The notes: generated by a model not told the origin, from the sequence alone. Shown: positions 18,480 through 26,762, counted from the first letter of the stretch. The stretch: 64,000 nucleotides of DNA from Desulfofundulus luciae (GCF_030813795.1 NZ_JAUSUX010000009.1:1-64000), one strand, 5' to 3'. Translations and numbers: made by a program.

Positions 18480-18604
18480 TCCCGGCGGATATTTTTTTCA
18501 TCTGCTGCAAAAATCCCGTAAGCAAAAGAAGGTTGGCTGGTTCATTTCTTTACGTAATTTCGTTGGAATGCTACAATTTTCCTGCCGGGGGAATTACTTT
18601 TTTG

Positions 18605-18772
18605 CTAATGTTCCAAATTAAGATCGGCCCGGTAAGGCGGCAAAAAAGAGTTAATGAAGGTGTTTCTGGTTAGCAGGGAGGCGAACTTTTCTCCCAGGGC
18701 GAGGATTTCTTCAAACCGCGCCAGCTCTTCCAGCCAATTCCGGGGTATTGCCTCACCGTACTCAAAAGTACC
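18605..18772 (-). pseudogene. Orphan coding-like tail of an unknown gene
   Basis: Between the YhaM-like stop and the WYL gene the minus strand reads FEYGEAIPRNWLEELARF, EEILALGEKFASLLTRN, then FINSFLPPYRADLNLEH and a TAG stop at 18605. The residue composition and codon use look like real protein, but no ATG, GTG or TTG in frame has a ribosome site and an in-frame TAA lies immediately upstream. It is probably the surviving 3' end of a deleted gene. I do not recognise the family. The rest of the 308-base gap (18480-18604) shows nothing else. Confidence 0.4.
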
Positions 18773-18786
18773 TGTTTAACCCTGCC

Positions 18787-19728
18787 TCACCGGCAGTAAA
18801 CGCACCGGTCCAGCCCCTTCACCCAGCCCGTCCAGGGAGAGTCTTTATCCTCCCTGCCGGCGGCGGCGCGGGAAAACATGTCCGCTTGAGCGTCCAGCAG
18901 GTCGAGCTGGTGCAGGAGAGCCGCTTCCAAAAACTTGGGCCGCTTGGGCGACTGCCACTCATAGCGCCCGTGGTGGCTGATGAGGATGTGCAAAAGCTTC
19001 AGGCGCAGGTCTTCCGGAAAGTCCGACACCCTGGCTATATAGCGGTCCAGGAGCAGTGCTCCGGAAACGATGTGCCCTAAAAGCCGCCCTTCGTCGGTCT
19101 GCTCTATGGCGCCGCGGCAGCGGTATTCATACACCTTGCCGATATCGTGCAGGAGCGCCCCGGTCACCAGCAGGTCCCGGTCAGCCTGCGGGTAATCTCT
19201 GGCGATACCGTCCGCGGCGGCAGCCACGCCGACGCTGTGGACCAACAGCCCGCCCAACATGGCGTGGTGGTACTGAGCTGCGGCTGGGACCAGGCAGAAG
19301 GCTTGATAAAAATCCGGATTAGAAAAAAGGAGGGAGAGTAGTGCTTTTAAGTACGTATTGGTTAATGAATCAATCAACTGTTGGAGCTTTACTTTGGCTT
19401 CCTCCAACCCTTCAGCGGAAGGGATGAACCTTGCCGGGTCAATTTGACCATTCTCTTTAACGATGGAATCGATGCACAGCTGCACCACCCCGTTGTACGC
19501 CACGGCCTGGGCCTCCACGGCAACGATATCCCCCACTTTCAGCCGGGCTCCGGCCTCCTCGGCCCCTTCCCAAAGCCGCCCCTCCACTTCGCCGGTTCGG
19601 TCGACAAGCGTCACCGCCAAAAAATGCCCCGGCGCCTCCCGGTAGGGAAGGAGCCTTTTTGACTTCAGTGCGAAGACCCCGCGCACGTTCAGCCCGGGGC
19701 GAATCTGTTCAACCAGCAGTTCAGCCAT
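18787..19728 (-). CDS. yhaM: YhaM-family 3'-5' exoribonuclease (OB fold + HD domain)
   Basis: The 313-residue protein starts with an OB-fold nucleic-acid-binding domain (about residues 10-85, with VEGRLWEGAEE and VGDIVAVEAQAVAYNGV). An HD phosphohydrolase domain follows: HHAMLGGLLVHSVGV near 155, ALLHDIGKVYEY near 190, and ISHHGRYEWQSPKRP near 260. This order and length match YhaM/CBF1-type 3'-5' exoribonucleases, which trim RNA in Firmicutes. The ribosome site is not outstanding, but the ATG at 19728 matches the family start. It follows the ARPP-1-like gene by 12 bases and is probably co-transcribed with it. Confidence 0.85.
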   Translation of the reverse strand: MAELLVEQIRPGLNVRGVFALKSKRLLPYREAPGHFLAVTLVDRTGEVEGRLWEGAEEAGARLKVGDIVAVEAQAVAYNGVVQLCIDSIVKENGQIDPARFIPSAEGLEEAKVKLQQLIDSLTNTYLKALLSLLFSNPDFYQAFCLVPAAAQYHHAMLGGLLVHSVGVAAAADGIARDYPQADRDLLVTGALLHDIGKVYEYRCRGAIEQTDEGRLLGHIVSGALLLDRYIARVSDFPEDLRLKLLHILISHHGRYEWQSPKRPKFLEAALLHQLDLLDAQADMFSRAAAGREDKDSPWTGWVKGLDRCVYCR

Positions 19729-19740
19729 TTTGACCCCCCT

Positions 19741-20727
19741 CTACAGTCGAGCCCTCCGTCTCCTGCTCGGCCTGCTCAGCGGGCCGCTGCTCCTCTCCGT
19801 CTCCCGGTCCTCCCTGGCAAAGATAGCCAGGTGTATCACCCTGCCGTCCAGGGCCAGACAGGAGCCGACCAGCTCTTTAGCTTTTATGCGCAGGTCTTCG
19901 CCCAGCCCCACGGAAGGATAACGCGCCACCCGGGCGGCAGCGATTTTTTCCAGCAGTTGCTCCGCGGCGCTATTTTCAGGCTCCTTTTTGTCCCGGCCGT
20001 CCTGCTCCAGGGCGTCTAAGGCATAGCTTTCGAGCATCTTTGTGTGCAGTTTGCGCAGAGTCGCCGGGCTGTCGAAGGCGTCGAGGCAGACGAAGCACCC
20101 GTTGATAAAAACAGCCGCACCAACCTGCCCCTCCAGGGGCGAAAAGGCCGCACAGTATTTTTTCAATTTCTCCTCATGGCTTTCGTATACCCTGTTAACC
20201 GCCCCGGTGGGGGACTCCGCTCCCATTTCCCTCTGTTTGCGCTCAACCTCATCCCAGATGGCGCTCTGGTCTGCGCTAAAAGCCCTAAACGCGTGGAGGC
20301 TCTCGGCAACCTGCGCAGATTTCTGGGCACGCAGGCGCGCGTAGGAGAAGCGCCGGCTATCCGTGAACTTCTCGGCGACGTACCGCCAGCGGCCCTGCTC
20401 CACGCAGCTGACCGGTATCTCCAGTTCAGCACGGGGACCCACCAGGACGCTGGCGTTCACCACACGGTTCTGCTTCGCTCCCGTAAGGATTTCCCCATCC
20501 AGGATAAGAACTGCAAAGTCACTTTTGTTCAACACAAGGACTTCATTTACGCTTCCGGTTTCACTTACCTCCCCCACCTCGAACAGGTCCTGTGCCAGGG
20601 CTTCGTCCAGCAAAAGGTAGCCGGGTTCCTGAAACTGCGTCCCGATCAGCGGGAAGACGGTCAGGTTCTCGAATGCCTGGGGTTCACCAACCCGCAAAGT
20701 GTGCAGGAAATTTACCAAAACTGTCAC
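19741..20727 (-). CDS. ARPP-1-family (DUF6569-like) domain protein
   Basis: The product matches the ARPP-1 pattern I know from this family: an N-terminal block with FENLTVFPLIG, LLLDEAL and a central VLVLNKSDFAVLILDGEIL then GAKQNRVVNASVLV, ending in a charged C-terminus. Biochemical function of the family is unknown; it was named for association with ADP-ribosylation and phosphatase genes. The open frame starts at 20736 (ATG), but the AAGGAG box touches that codon. The GTG at 20727 sits about 9 bases downstream of the box and is the better start. It is upstream of the YhaM-like gene in a two-gene operon. Confidence 0.7.
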   Translation of the reverse strand: MTVLVNFLHTLRVGEPQAFENLTVFPLIGTQFQEPGYLLLDEALAQDLFEVGEVSETGSVNEVLVLNKSDFAVLILDGEILTGAKQNRVVNASVLVGPRAELEIPVSCVEQGRWRYVAEKFTDSRRFSYARLRAQKSAQVAESLHAFRAFSADQSAIWDEVERKQREMGAESPTGAVNRVYESHEEKLKKYCAAFSPLEGQVGAAVFINGCFVCLDAFDSPATLRKLHTKMLESYALDALEQDGRDKKEPENSAAEQLLEKIAAARVARYPSVGLGEDLRIKAKELVGSCLALDGRVIHLAIFAREDRETERSSGPLSRPSRRRRARL

Positions 20728-20860
20728 GCCCACCATCTCCTTAAAATTTACTTAACCCAATTGTACCGGGTGGTCGTGACATATCTCTGTCAATCAAATT
20801 GACATCTGCACCATACATAGTCAAGGCCATAGTGGAAAAGCTAATATGCGGAGGTGATGA

Positions 20861-21106
20861 ATGGAGATGGCGGATATCACCATTCATCTGGAACCGGTTA
20901 TTAATGAATGGGGAATAGCACGGCTGCAATCCGCTTTAAACGACCTGGGCGAAGATGATGAGCTCAATATCGTTATGGAAACCGCAGATGCTCATCAGGC
21001 AGACCAGGTTACGGAAATCCTGGAGGCAGCAGGTTTTGACTACCACCCCCGGGGCAGCCATGACGGCAGGCTCTATCATATCATTGCCCGTCGCAAGGTA
21101 AAGTAG
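20861..21106 (+). CDS. Small conserved-looking protein of unknown function (81 aa)
   Basis: The 81-residue acidic protein has an alpha/beta pattern. Its tail, VTEILEAAGFDYHPRGSHDG then YHIIARRK, resembles TusA-like small folds, but the Cys of sulfur carriers is absent. GGAGG at 20850-20854 lies 6 bases before the ATG, a strong site. It is convergent with, and overlaps by 26 bases, the membrane protein gene downstream. Function unknown. Confidence 0.7.
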   Translation: MEMADITIHLEPVINEWGIARLQSALNDLGEDDELNIVMETADAHQADQVTEILEAAGFDYHPRGSHDGRLYHIIARRKVK

Positions 21107-22268
21107 CTGGAGAATTCAATTCTTTCCACCTTTGTAGCTCTTGCGGGGTTTCCCGGGGCCGGCCCTGCCAGAGGACAAAGGACAGCAAAACCAAAAGGGT
21201 ACCACAGACCAGGGGAAAATACTGGACCGGGCCGGCCAGGAAACCCCGGCCAGCAGCCATAGCCGCACCGTAGAAACCCAGCCCGGGGATCATCACCCCG
21301 TAGTTGCCGGCGCCCAGCTCCATCAGCATGCCGGCAAGGGCTAAAAGCCCGGCCAGCCATGCAAGCCACGGTAGCAAATCCAGCAGCGGGGCCACAATTT
21401 CCCCGGCTGCCCCCAGGAAAATGAAGTATCGCCCGTAATGAGCCGACCGCACAAACCAGGCATACTTTTCCATGTTCAGGGCATAGAAATCACCCAGGAG
21501 AAAAAATACCTCCCGCCAGGCCTTTAATTTCTGCCACCAGTTCAGCGTCGGAGTGATCACCGGCAGGGAATCCAGGGGGTGTTTTCGTCCGGGGTAAAGG
21601 TAGCCCAAAAGTTCAGGCACCAGAGCCAGGCCCAGAGCGGCAACTCCTACCGGCCATTGCCCGGCCACAAGGTGGATATCGCCGCCCAGTAACACTGGCA
21701 GGTACACCGCGGTCAAAAAGGTTACGGCAAAGAGCAAGCTGTGCAGCAGGCGCCAGGAGGACGCCCAGAGGGGCAACAGACAAAGCCAGATCATGGGAGT
21801 GATCATCACCCCCACATCACCTACCCCGGCACCCCGCACAAAAAGACCGGTAACAAGGGCCCACCACAAAGTAGTGACCCAGGCCCGGGGTGAATGGTAA
21901 TAAGTGGCAAAGAAATGTGCCCCGGAAAAAAGGCGGTATGCCGCAAAAACGGCAACGACCAGCATTATAACCGCCAGTGCTTTCGCAAACAAGACTTTAC
22001 CGCTTACCCCGAAGATTGCCGCAGCAGCAACCACGGCCCCCAGGCAAAAGCCCCCCAAAAAGCAAGCCTGCCGGACGCGTCCAACCCGCCAGGAGGTATA
22101 GAACCCCAGGAGCAGGAATAGCAACGGGTGATATAAAGTCTGCCCGGTTAACACCGCCGGGACGGCTATGGTTGCCCCCTCCAGAAGAGACACGGCAGGC
22201 AAACCGGCCCCACCGGGCCGACGGGAAACTTCTTTTCGGGTAGACACACACCCACCCCCATCAGTCAT
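21081..22268 (-). CDS. Polytopic membrane protein of unknown function
   Basis: The product of about 395 residues has roughly ten hydrophobic segments (for example LYHPLLFLLLGFYTSW, VIMLVVAVFAAYRLF, LLDLLPWLAWLAGLLALAG) with short loops and no recognised motif. The open frame begins with an ATG at 22268, but GGGGGTGG precedes the GTG at 22247 (VSTRKEVS), which is an equally good start. It stands alone, divergent from the holin-like gene and convergent with the small 81-residue gene. I cannot assign a transporter or enzyme family. Confidence 0.65.
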   Translation of the reverse strand: MTDGGGCVSTRKEVSRRPGGAGLPAVSLLEGATIAVPAVLTGQTLYHPLLFLLLGFYTSWRVGRVRQACFLGGFCLGAVVAAAAIFGVSGKVLFAKALAVIMLVVAVFAAYRLFSGAHFFATYYHSPRAWVTTLWWALVTGLFVRGAGVGDVGVMITPMIWLCLLPLWASSWRLLHSLLFAVTFLTAVYLPVLLGGDIHLVAGQWPVGVAALGLALVPELLGYLYPGRKHPLDSLPVITPTLNWWQKLKAWREVFFLLGDFYALNMEKYAWFVRSAHYGRYFIFLGAAGEIVAPLLDLLPWLAWLAGLLALAGMLMELGAGNYGVMIPGLGFYGAAMAAGRGFLAGPVQYFPLVCGTLLVLLSFVLWQGRPRETPQELQRWKELNSPATLPCDGQ

Positions 22269-22419
22269 ATGCTATTCGACAGGTGGCTTTCAATTCCTGC
22301 TCTGGCAGGGGAGGCGCCATCACTGCTAATACCGGGACGGAACTTTTAAGCCTGCCAGCAGGAACCGGGCCAGAGACGGCGAAAGATTTAAGTAAATGTT
22401 CAGTAAAAGGAGTTTTCTC

Positions 22420-22758
22420 ATGCGCTGGCTTGCAACCATCTGCCTTAACGGGCTGGCCCTACTGTTGATTGATTTAATCGTACCGGGGTTTCGGATCGTG
22501 GGCATCGGCCCGGCGGTACTGGCAGCCTTTGTCCTGGGTATGGTAAATACTTTTGTGCGGCCGGTGCTTTTATTCCTTACCCTGCCGCTAACGGTCATTA
22601 CCCTGGGCCTGTTTATCTTTGTCATCAATGCCGTAACCTTCACCATAACTGCCTGGCTGGTACCCGGCTTTCACGTTTATAGCTTTGGCGGTGCCTTCTG
22701 GGGGGCTCTTCTGACCAGTGTGGCCGGCTGGTTGATCAATCTTCTATTTGAAAGTTGA
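22420..22758 (+). CDS. Phage-holin-4_2 / YvlD-family membrane protein
   Basis: This is a four-helix membrane protein of the PF04020 family. Hydrophobic segments are at LATICLNGLALLLIDLIV, AVLAAFVLGMVNTFV, LLFLTLPLTVITLGLFIF and GALLTSVAGWLINLLF, with the family's VRPVL and VPGF motifs. The open frame extends to 22396, but AAAAGGAG at about 22405-22412 lies 7 bases before the ATG at 22420 and settles the start (MRWLATIC, 112 aa). Despite the name these proteins are chromosomal, often linked to cell-envelope stress, not phage lysis. It is upstream of the DUF151 gene. Confidence 0.85.
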   Translation: MRWLATICLNGLALLLIDLIVPGFRIVGIGPAVLAAFVLGMVNTFVRPVLLFLTLPLTVITLGLFIFVINAVTFTITAWLVPGFHVYSFGGAFWGALLTSVAGWLINLLFES

Positions 22759-22775
22759 AAACTTAATGATAAAAT
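22748..22775 (+). promoter_or_regulatory. Candidate sigma-A promoter for the DUF151 gene
   Basis: TTGAAA (22748-22753) and TAAAAT (22770-22775) are separated by 16 bases. They overlap the stop of the upstream holin-like gene and lie about 64 bases before the DUF151 start. Confidence 0.4.
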
Positions 22776-22838
22776 AGCAATAAGCCCCGGAGCAGGTTAC
22801 GGGCGCTCGGCCCGGGCAAGTATACGGAGGTGGGAGCG

Positions 22839-23312
22839 GTGATCCGTGTGCATGTGAAAGGAATTGCCTATGATATGTCGGGCAACCCCATTATCCTGCT
22901 GACCGATCAGGAGGAAGAAAGGGTGTTACCCATCTGGGTGGGATTGCTGGAAGCCCACTCCATTGCCGTAGCCTTAGGGCAGGTAGCCGTACCCCGTCCC
23001 CTGACCCACGACCTGTTTAAAAACGCCTGTGAAGCTATGGGTGCCCGCATTTCCCAGGTGGTGATCACCGACTTAAAAGACAGCACTTTTTACGCGGAGG
23101 TTCACCTGGCACTACCCGAACATGGTCTGGTGCTGGACGCCCGCCCCAGTGACGCCGTGGCCCTGGCTTTGCGGGCGGCGGCACCGGTATATGTAACCGA
23201 CAAACTCACGGAGCATATGCTTTTTATCAAGGATCTTTTTGATGAGGAAACCCGGGCCGAACTGGAAAAGATCTTTGAGCTTGCTAAAGAATATAAAAAG
23301 TCCCTTCACTAA
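22839..23312 (+). CDS. Bifunctional nuclease (DUF151/BFN) family protein
   Basis: A DUF151 domain spans most of the protein: VKGIAYDMSGNPIILL, LPIWVGLLEAHSIAVAL near residue 35-50, and the signature LDARPSDAVALALRAAAPV near 105-123. Plant and bacterial homologues show nuclease activity on RNA and DNA, but the cellular role is unsettled. A GTG at 22830 opens the frame, but GGAGGTG (22826-22832) overlaps it; the GTG at 22839, 6 bases after the box, is the proper start (MIRVHVKG). A strong terminator follows 25 bases after the stop. Confidence 0.85.
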   Translation: MIRVHVKGIAYDMSGNPIILLTDQEEERVLPIWVGLLEAHSIAVALGQVAVPRPLTHDLFKNACEAMGARISQVVITDLKDSTFYAEVHLALPEHGLVLDARPSDAVALALRAAAPVYVTDKLTEHMLFIKDLFDEETRAELEKIFELAKEYKKSLH

Positions 23313-23337
23313 CGCACAATTTAAAGAAAACTAACAA

Positions 23338-23370
23338 AACCCTTCTGTATCGCTAAGAAGGGTTTTTTTT
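23338..23370 (+). terminator. Intrinsic terminator after DUF151 gene
   Basis: The stem aacccttct (23338-23346) pairs with agaagggtt (23356-23364) around a 9-base loop and runs into a T tract ending at 23370. Confidence 0.85.
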
Positions 23371-23467
23371 ACTTTCTTTTTACCCATACCGCAGGAGATT
23401 AGTAATTAAAGGACAGGGCAAAATAACACTAAATCAAGCATGAAACAGTCAAAAAAGGAGGTGCCCC

Positions 23468-23680
23468 ATGGCCAAACCCTATATTCCCGGGGACAAAGGT
23501 TACCAAAGACCCGAAACCATTGCGGACCTCCACCGCCCGCCGGGAATCCCTCAACCAAGGGAAATTAAATCCCAAAAGGCACAACTGGAAAGCGCCCACC
23601 GCCACGGAACCAACAAGGCGGTAAAATGGCAGATGTCCTGTAAAACAGGGCGGAGGGAAAGAAACCCGGAAGTCAAGTAA
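23468..23680 (+). CDS. Small basic hypothetical protein (70 aa)
   Basis: The 70-residue product is rich in Pro, Lys, Arg and His (KPYIPGDKGYQRPETIADLH) with no hydrophobic segment. An AAAAAAGGAGGTG box ends about 6 bases before the ATG, one of the best ribosome sites in the window, which supports expression. The family is not recognised. It is convergent with the pheA gene, about 40 bases between stops. Confidence 0.6.
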   Translation: MAKPYIPGDKGYQRPETIADLHRPPGIPQPREIKSQKAQLESAHRHGTNKAVKWQMSCKTGRRERNPEVK

Positions 23681-23721
23681 CCTATCCTCCATTTTTCAAG
23701 CGGCCCGGGGGGGACCCGGCC

Positions 23722-24987
23722 TCAAAAGTCACCGGCAGGCGGGGTGCAGGCGGCCAGGGCACCTCCCTGCTGTTCCCTCTGCAGGCATACGGCATGCTGG
23801 ATGATCAAACGATATACTTTTTCCACCATCGCCGGATCCACCCCTTTTAGTTGGGCCAGGCGGCGCACCCGGGCCAGCACCCGGGATTCCCGGTGGGGAT
23901 CGCGCACCGGGCAAAAGCCCGCCTTTAATTTCCCTATCCGGGCCACCAGGGCGCTACGCCGGGCCAGCAATTCCACCACTTGTTCATCCACCTCATCGAT
24001 GACCTCCCGCAACCTCTCAATTTCCTCCCATTGGACCGGGGATCGGGATACCGCCTCCCCGGTGAACCCGGCCTCCACCGTTGAGGTGCTGGGGATGCCG
24101 CCAGCAGGCCGCTGTACTTTATCGACCGAGTCGGCAGTGTACTCAGGCCCGCTCAAGTCCGCGGGGTAGGAACCGAGCACCCTCAGCTCTGCCCGGGAAG
24201 CCACCGCTTCTAATGCTTCCTGTACCTGTTTATCATGCCGGTGGCCCACCAGATCAATGAAAAACAGGTACTCCCCCAAACGGCGCCTTGAGGGGCGGGA
24301 CTCTATACGCGTCAGGTTGATCCCCCTTTCGGCAAACTCCCCCAGCACCTCGTGCAGTGCCCCCGGGCGGTGGGCCACGGAAACAATAAGGGTTGTTTTG
24401 CAGTCCGGCGCCCACCTGCCGTCCTCACGGCCGACCACGATAAACCGGGTGGCGTTGCCGGAGCAATCATTAATTTTTTCCACCAGCACTTCCAGCCCGT
24501 ACTCCCGGGCAGCCGTTACGGGGCCAACGGCTGCCCAGGGAGCACCGGTGGAAGCCACCAGGTGCACGGCAGCGGCCGTGCTGGCGGTTTCCACCACCTG
24601 AGCTCCGGGCAGGTGTCTGGAGATGAACTCCCGGCACTGGGCCAGGGCATGGGGATGGGAAAGCACTCTTTCAATCGTCTTCAGCGACACTCCCGACGGA
24701 GCCATAAGGCAGTGGACCACCGGCAGGATGACCTCCCCTTTAATGCGCAAGTCCGGGAAAGTATGGGCCAGCAGGTCCTGAGTCTGGTTAACCGCCCCTT
24801 CACTGGAATTCTCCAGCGGCACCACCGCTTCGGTCACTTCTCCCCGCACCACCGCCGCAAGCACTTCGTATATGGACGGGAGGGCTACCATTTGGACATC
24901 CCCTGCTGGCTGCCGGGCCAGGTACTGCCGCACCGCCAGTTCCGAAAAGGTACCACATGGGCCAAGGTAACCGATTTTTTTGTCCAT
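23722..24987 (-). CDS. pheA: Prephenate dehydratase with ACT domain and C-terminal chorismate mutase
   Basis: The 421-residue enzyme makes phenylpyruvate from prephenate (Phe pathway) and probably prephenate from chorismate. The dehydratase domain covers residues 4-185, with GPCGTFSE, VPLENSSEGAV and the catalytic TRF motif (180-182). The ACT domain (198-270) carries IESRPSRR for Phe binding. After a 50-residue linker an AroQ-type chorismate mutase follows (322-405: IERLREVIDEVDEQVVELLARR). The usual bacterial P-protein has the mutase at the N-terminus, so this reversed order is uncommon to my knowledge. The gene lies 18 bases after aroF and is controlled by the same T-box leader. Confidence 0.92.
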   Translation of the reverse strand: MDKKIGYLGPCGTFSELAVRQYLARQPAGDVQMVALPSIYEVLAAVVRGEVTEAVVPLENSSEGAVNQTQDLLAHTFPDLRIKGEVILPVVHCLMAPSGVSLKTIERVLSHPHALAQCREFISRHLPGAQVVETASTAAAVHLVASTGAPWAAVGPVTAAREYGLEVLVEKINDCSGNATRFIVVGREDGRWAPDCKTTLIVSVAHRPGALHEVLGEFAERGINLTRIESRPSRRRLGEYLFFIDLVGHRHDKQVQEALEAVASRAELRVLGSYPADLSGPEYTADSVDKVQRPAGGIPSTSTVEAGFTGEAVSRSPVQWEEIERLREVIDEVDEQVVELLARRSALVARIGKLKAGFCPVRDPHRESRVLARVRRLAQLKGVDPAMVEKVYRLIIQHAVCLQREQQGGALAACTPPAGDF

Positions 24988-25005
24988 GGCTCATGCTCCT
25001 TTCTT

Positions 25006-26019
25006 TCAAGCCGCCCGCCCCACGGCAGCAGCCACCGCCCGCAATTCCTCCATCAGAGAAACAAACTGCGCCGGCGTGAGGGACTGGGGGCCGTCACAAA
25101 GGGCCTGCGTGGGCTCGGGGTGCACTTCAATCAGCAAACCATCGGCACCGGCAGCTACCGCCGCTCTGGCCATGGGGCCCACCAGCCGCCGGTCACCCGT
25201 GGCATGGCTCGGATCCACAATCACCGGCAGGTGGCTTAAAGACTTCACCAGCGGCACGGCACTCAAGTCCAGGGTGTTGCGGGTGGAATGCTCAAAGGTG
25301 CGGATACCCCGCTCGCAAAGGACTATCTGCCCGTTACCTTCGGACATGATGTACTCCGCCGCCATCAGCCACTCTTCCACTGTAGCCGACAGGCCGCGTT
25401 TGAGCAACACCGGTTTGCCCGAGCGGCCGACCATCTGTAGAAGGCGAAAATTCTGCATGTTCCTGGCCCCCACCTGGAGCATATCAACGTACTCAACGGC
25501 CAGCTCCAAACTGCGCTCATCCACCACTTCGGTAACCGTGGCCAGCCCGGTTTGGCGGGCCGCTTCCGCCAGCAGTTTTAAGCCCTTTTCCCCCAGCCCC
25601 TGGAAGCTGTAGGGGGAAGTGCGGGGTTTGAAAGCGCCGCCGCGTAAAATAGCCGCACCGGCCTGCTGTACCATGTGGGCTGCTGCAAGCAACTGCTCCC
25701 GGCTTTCCACGGCACAGGGCCCGGCAATGACCGCAAGCTGGCTGCCGCCAATGGCCACGTGACCCACCCGGACAACGGTGTTTTCCTCCCTGGCTTCCCG
25801 GCTGACCAGCTTGTAAGGCTTCATGATCGGCACGACCCTCTCCACCCCCGGCATGGTTTCAAGTCCCAGGGAATTAAGTACGCGCCGGTCGCCTACGGCG
25901 CCAATGACAATCCGCCTGACCCCATAAATGGGGTGGGCAGAAAAGCCGCACTCCTCCAGACGCATAATCACCGCCTCGACCTGCTCGGCGGAAGCCCGCC
26001 CGTCCATAACCACTACCAT
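25006..26019 (-). CDS. aroF: 3-deoxy-7-phosphoheptulonate synthase (DAHP synthase, class I-beta)
   Basis: This enzyme catalyses the first step of aromatic synthesis: phosphoenolpyruvate plus erythrose 4-phosphate to DAHP. The N-terminal ferredoxin-like regulatory domain (residues 1-70) precedes the barrel with VIAGPCAVES (about 96-105), GGAFKPRTSPYSFQG, VDMLQVGARNMQNF, PVLLKRGL and VDPSHATGDR, all standard. The start ATG at 26019 is preceded by GGAGGG. It is the first gene of a two-gene aroF-pheA operon, so both entry and the Phe branch answer to the T-box leader. Confidence 0.95.
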   Translation of the reverse strand: MVVVMDGRASAEQVEAVIMRLEECGFSAHPIYGVRRIVIGAVGDRRVLNSLGLETMPGVERVVPIMKPYKLVSREAREENTVVRVGHVAIGGSQLAVIAGPCAVESREQLLAAAHMVQQAGAAILRGGAFKPRTSPYSFQGLGEKGLKLLAEAARQTGLATVTEVVDERSLELAVEYVDMLQVGARNMQNFRLLQMVGRSGKPVLLKRGLSATVEEWLMAAEYIMSEGNGQIVLCERGIRTFEHSTRNTLDLSAVPLVKSLSHLPVIVDPSHATGDRRLVGPMARAAVAAGADGLLIEVHPEPTQALCDGPQSLTPAQFVSLMEELRAVAAAVGRAA

Positions 26020-26049
26020 TTATTAATCCCTCCATTCATGATTCTAAAA

Positions 26050-26460
26050 ATAAAAGTCCGCCGCTTTCATCCCTGGGGACGAAAGCAGCGGACTTCCGCG
26101 GTACCACCCCAATTGGCCGGAAAAACCCGGCCCCCTCGAGCAGGGTACGGGAAAAACACCCCCTGCAGCAACGGGAAAAATAAAAGCTCCTCGCACCTTT
26201 AGGGACGAGAAGCATACTGCTTTCCGCGTTACCACCCTACTTGACCGTAAAAACGGCCCACCTCAACACAGGGTACGGGAATGTGTCTTTCCGATACCCC
26301 CTTCCCGGTAACGTGGGAAGACAACGGCACAGCCTACTTGCCCGCGGTAACGGGTTTCAGCCTGCATCTCCGGGGAGAACTTCAACCGGTCATGTTCTGA
26401 AGGCGCTTCCAGTCGCCGACGCCTCCTCCCTGGAGAACTGTTTCCGGCCTACTTTTCCCC
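26050..26460 (-). promoter_or_regulatory. T-box leader with one Stem I region and two antiterminator/terminator units
   Basis: On the minus strand two T-box sequences occur: AGGGTGGTAACGCGG (26224-26238) and GGGGTGGTACCGCGG (26096-26110). Each is followed by its own terminator hairpin and TTTTATTTTT tract (about 26182-26217 and 26052-26093). Upstream of the first is enough sequence for a Stem I (about 26290-26460). Only about 70 bases separate the first terminator from the second T-box, too short for another Stem I. The 13-mer cagggtacgggaa occurs in front of both (26269-26281 and 26141-26153), so the second unit looks like a partial duplication. A TTC (Phe) codon at 26377-26379 is a candidate specifier, not proven. 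Confidence 0.88.
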
Positions 26461-26496
26461 TTCATCGATTTTAGGGATATAATTAATTTATGCCTT

Positions 26497-26525
26497 ATTA
26501 TAAAAGAAAAACTCCGGCAGCGCAA
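26497..26525 (-). promoter_or_regulatory. Promoter of the aroF-pheA leader
   Basis: Reading leftward, TTGCGC (26520-26525) and TATAAT (26497-26502) are spaced by 17 bases. Transcription would start near 26490 and enter the T-box Stem I region. Confidence 0.55.
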
Positions 26526-26549
26526 GGGGGCTGGTCGTCCTTTTTGACT

Positions 26550-26672
26550 TTAAATAAAAGCCGGCTTGATAGCATCCAGCACCTTTTGCACCTTTCCCGG
26601 TGCATCGGGGCTTCCCCGGTTGACGGCGTCCCACGCCGCCTCCACACCGGCAGCCAGGTCCCGGTTCAAATG
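26550..26672 (-). pseudogene. Orphan coding-like tail upstream of aroF leader
   Basis: The minus strand reads HLNRDLAAGVEAAWDAVN, then RGSPDAPGKVQKVLDAIK and PAFI before a TAA stop at 26550. Composition and codon use are typical of a real protein C-terminus in this genome. An in-frame TAA sits four codons further upstream and no ribosome site is present. It is likely the 3' remnant of a lost gene. The family is not recognised. The rest of 26673-26762 shows nothing I can support. Confidence 0.35.
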
Positions 26673-26762
26673 TGATTGTGTTTAGCCGATCATCTTTCGA
26701 AGTCTGTTGAGTGCTGGGCGGCCATTTTTCATCCCCTGTTGGTGGCGCTGAATGTGTCGTAC

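Noticed and set aside
22420-22758. Prophage holin
   Set aside because: The PF04020 family is chromosomal in many bacteria and no other phage genes are nearby.
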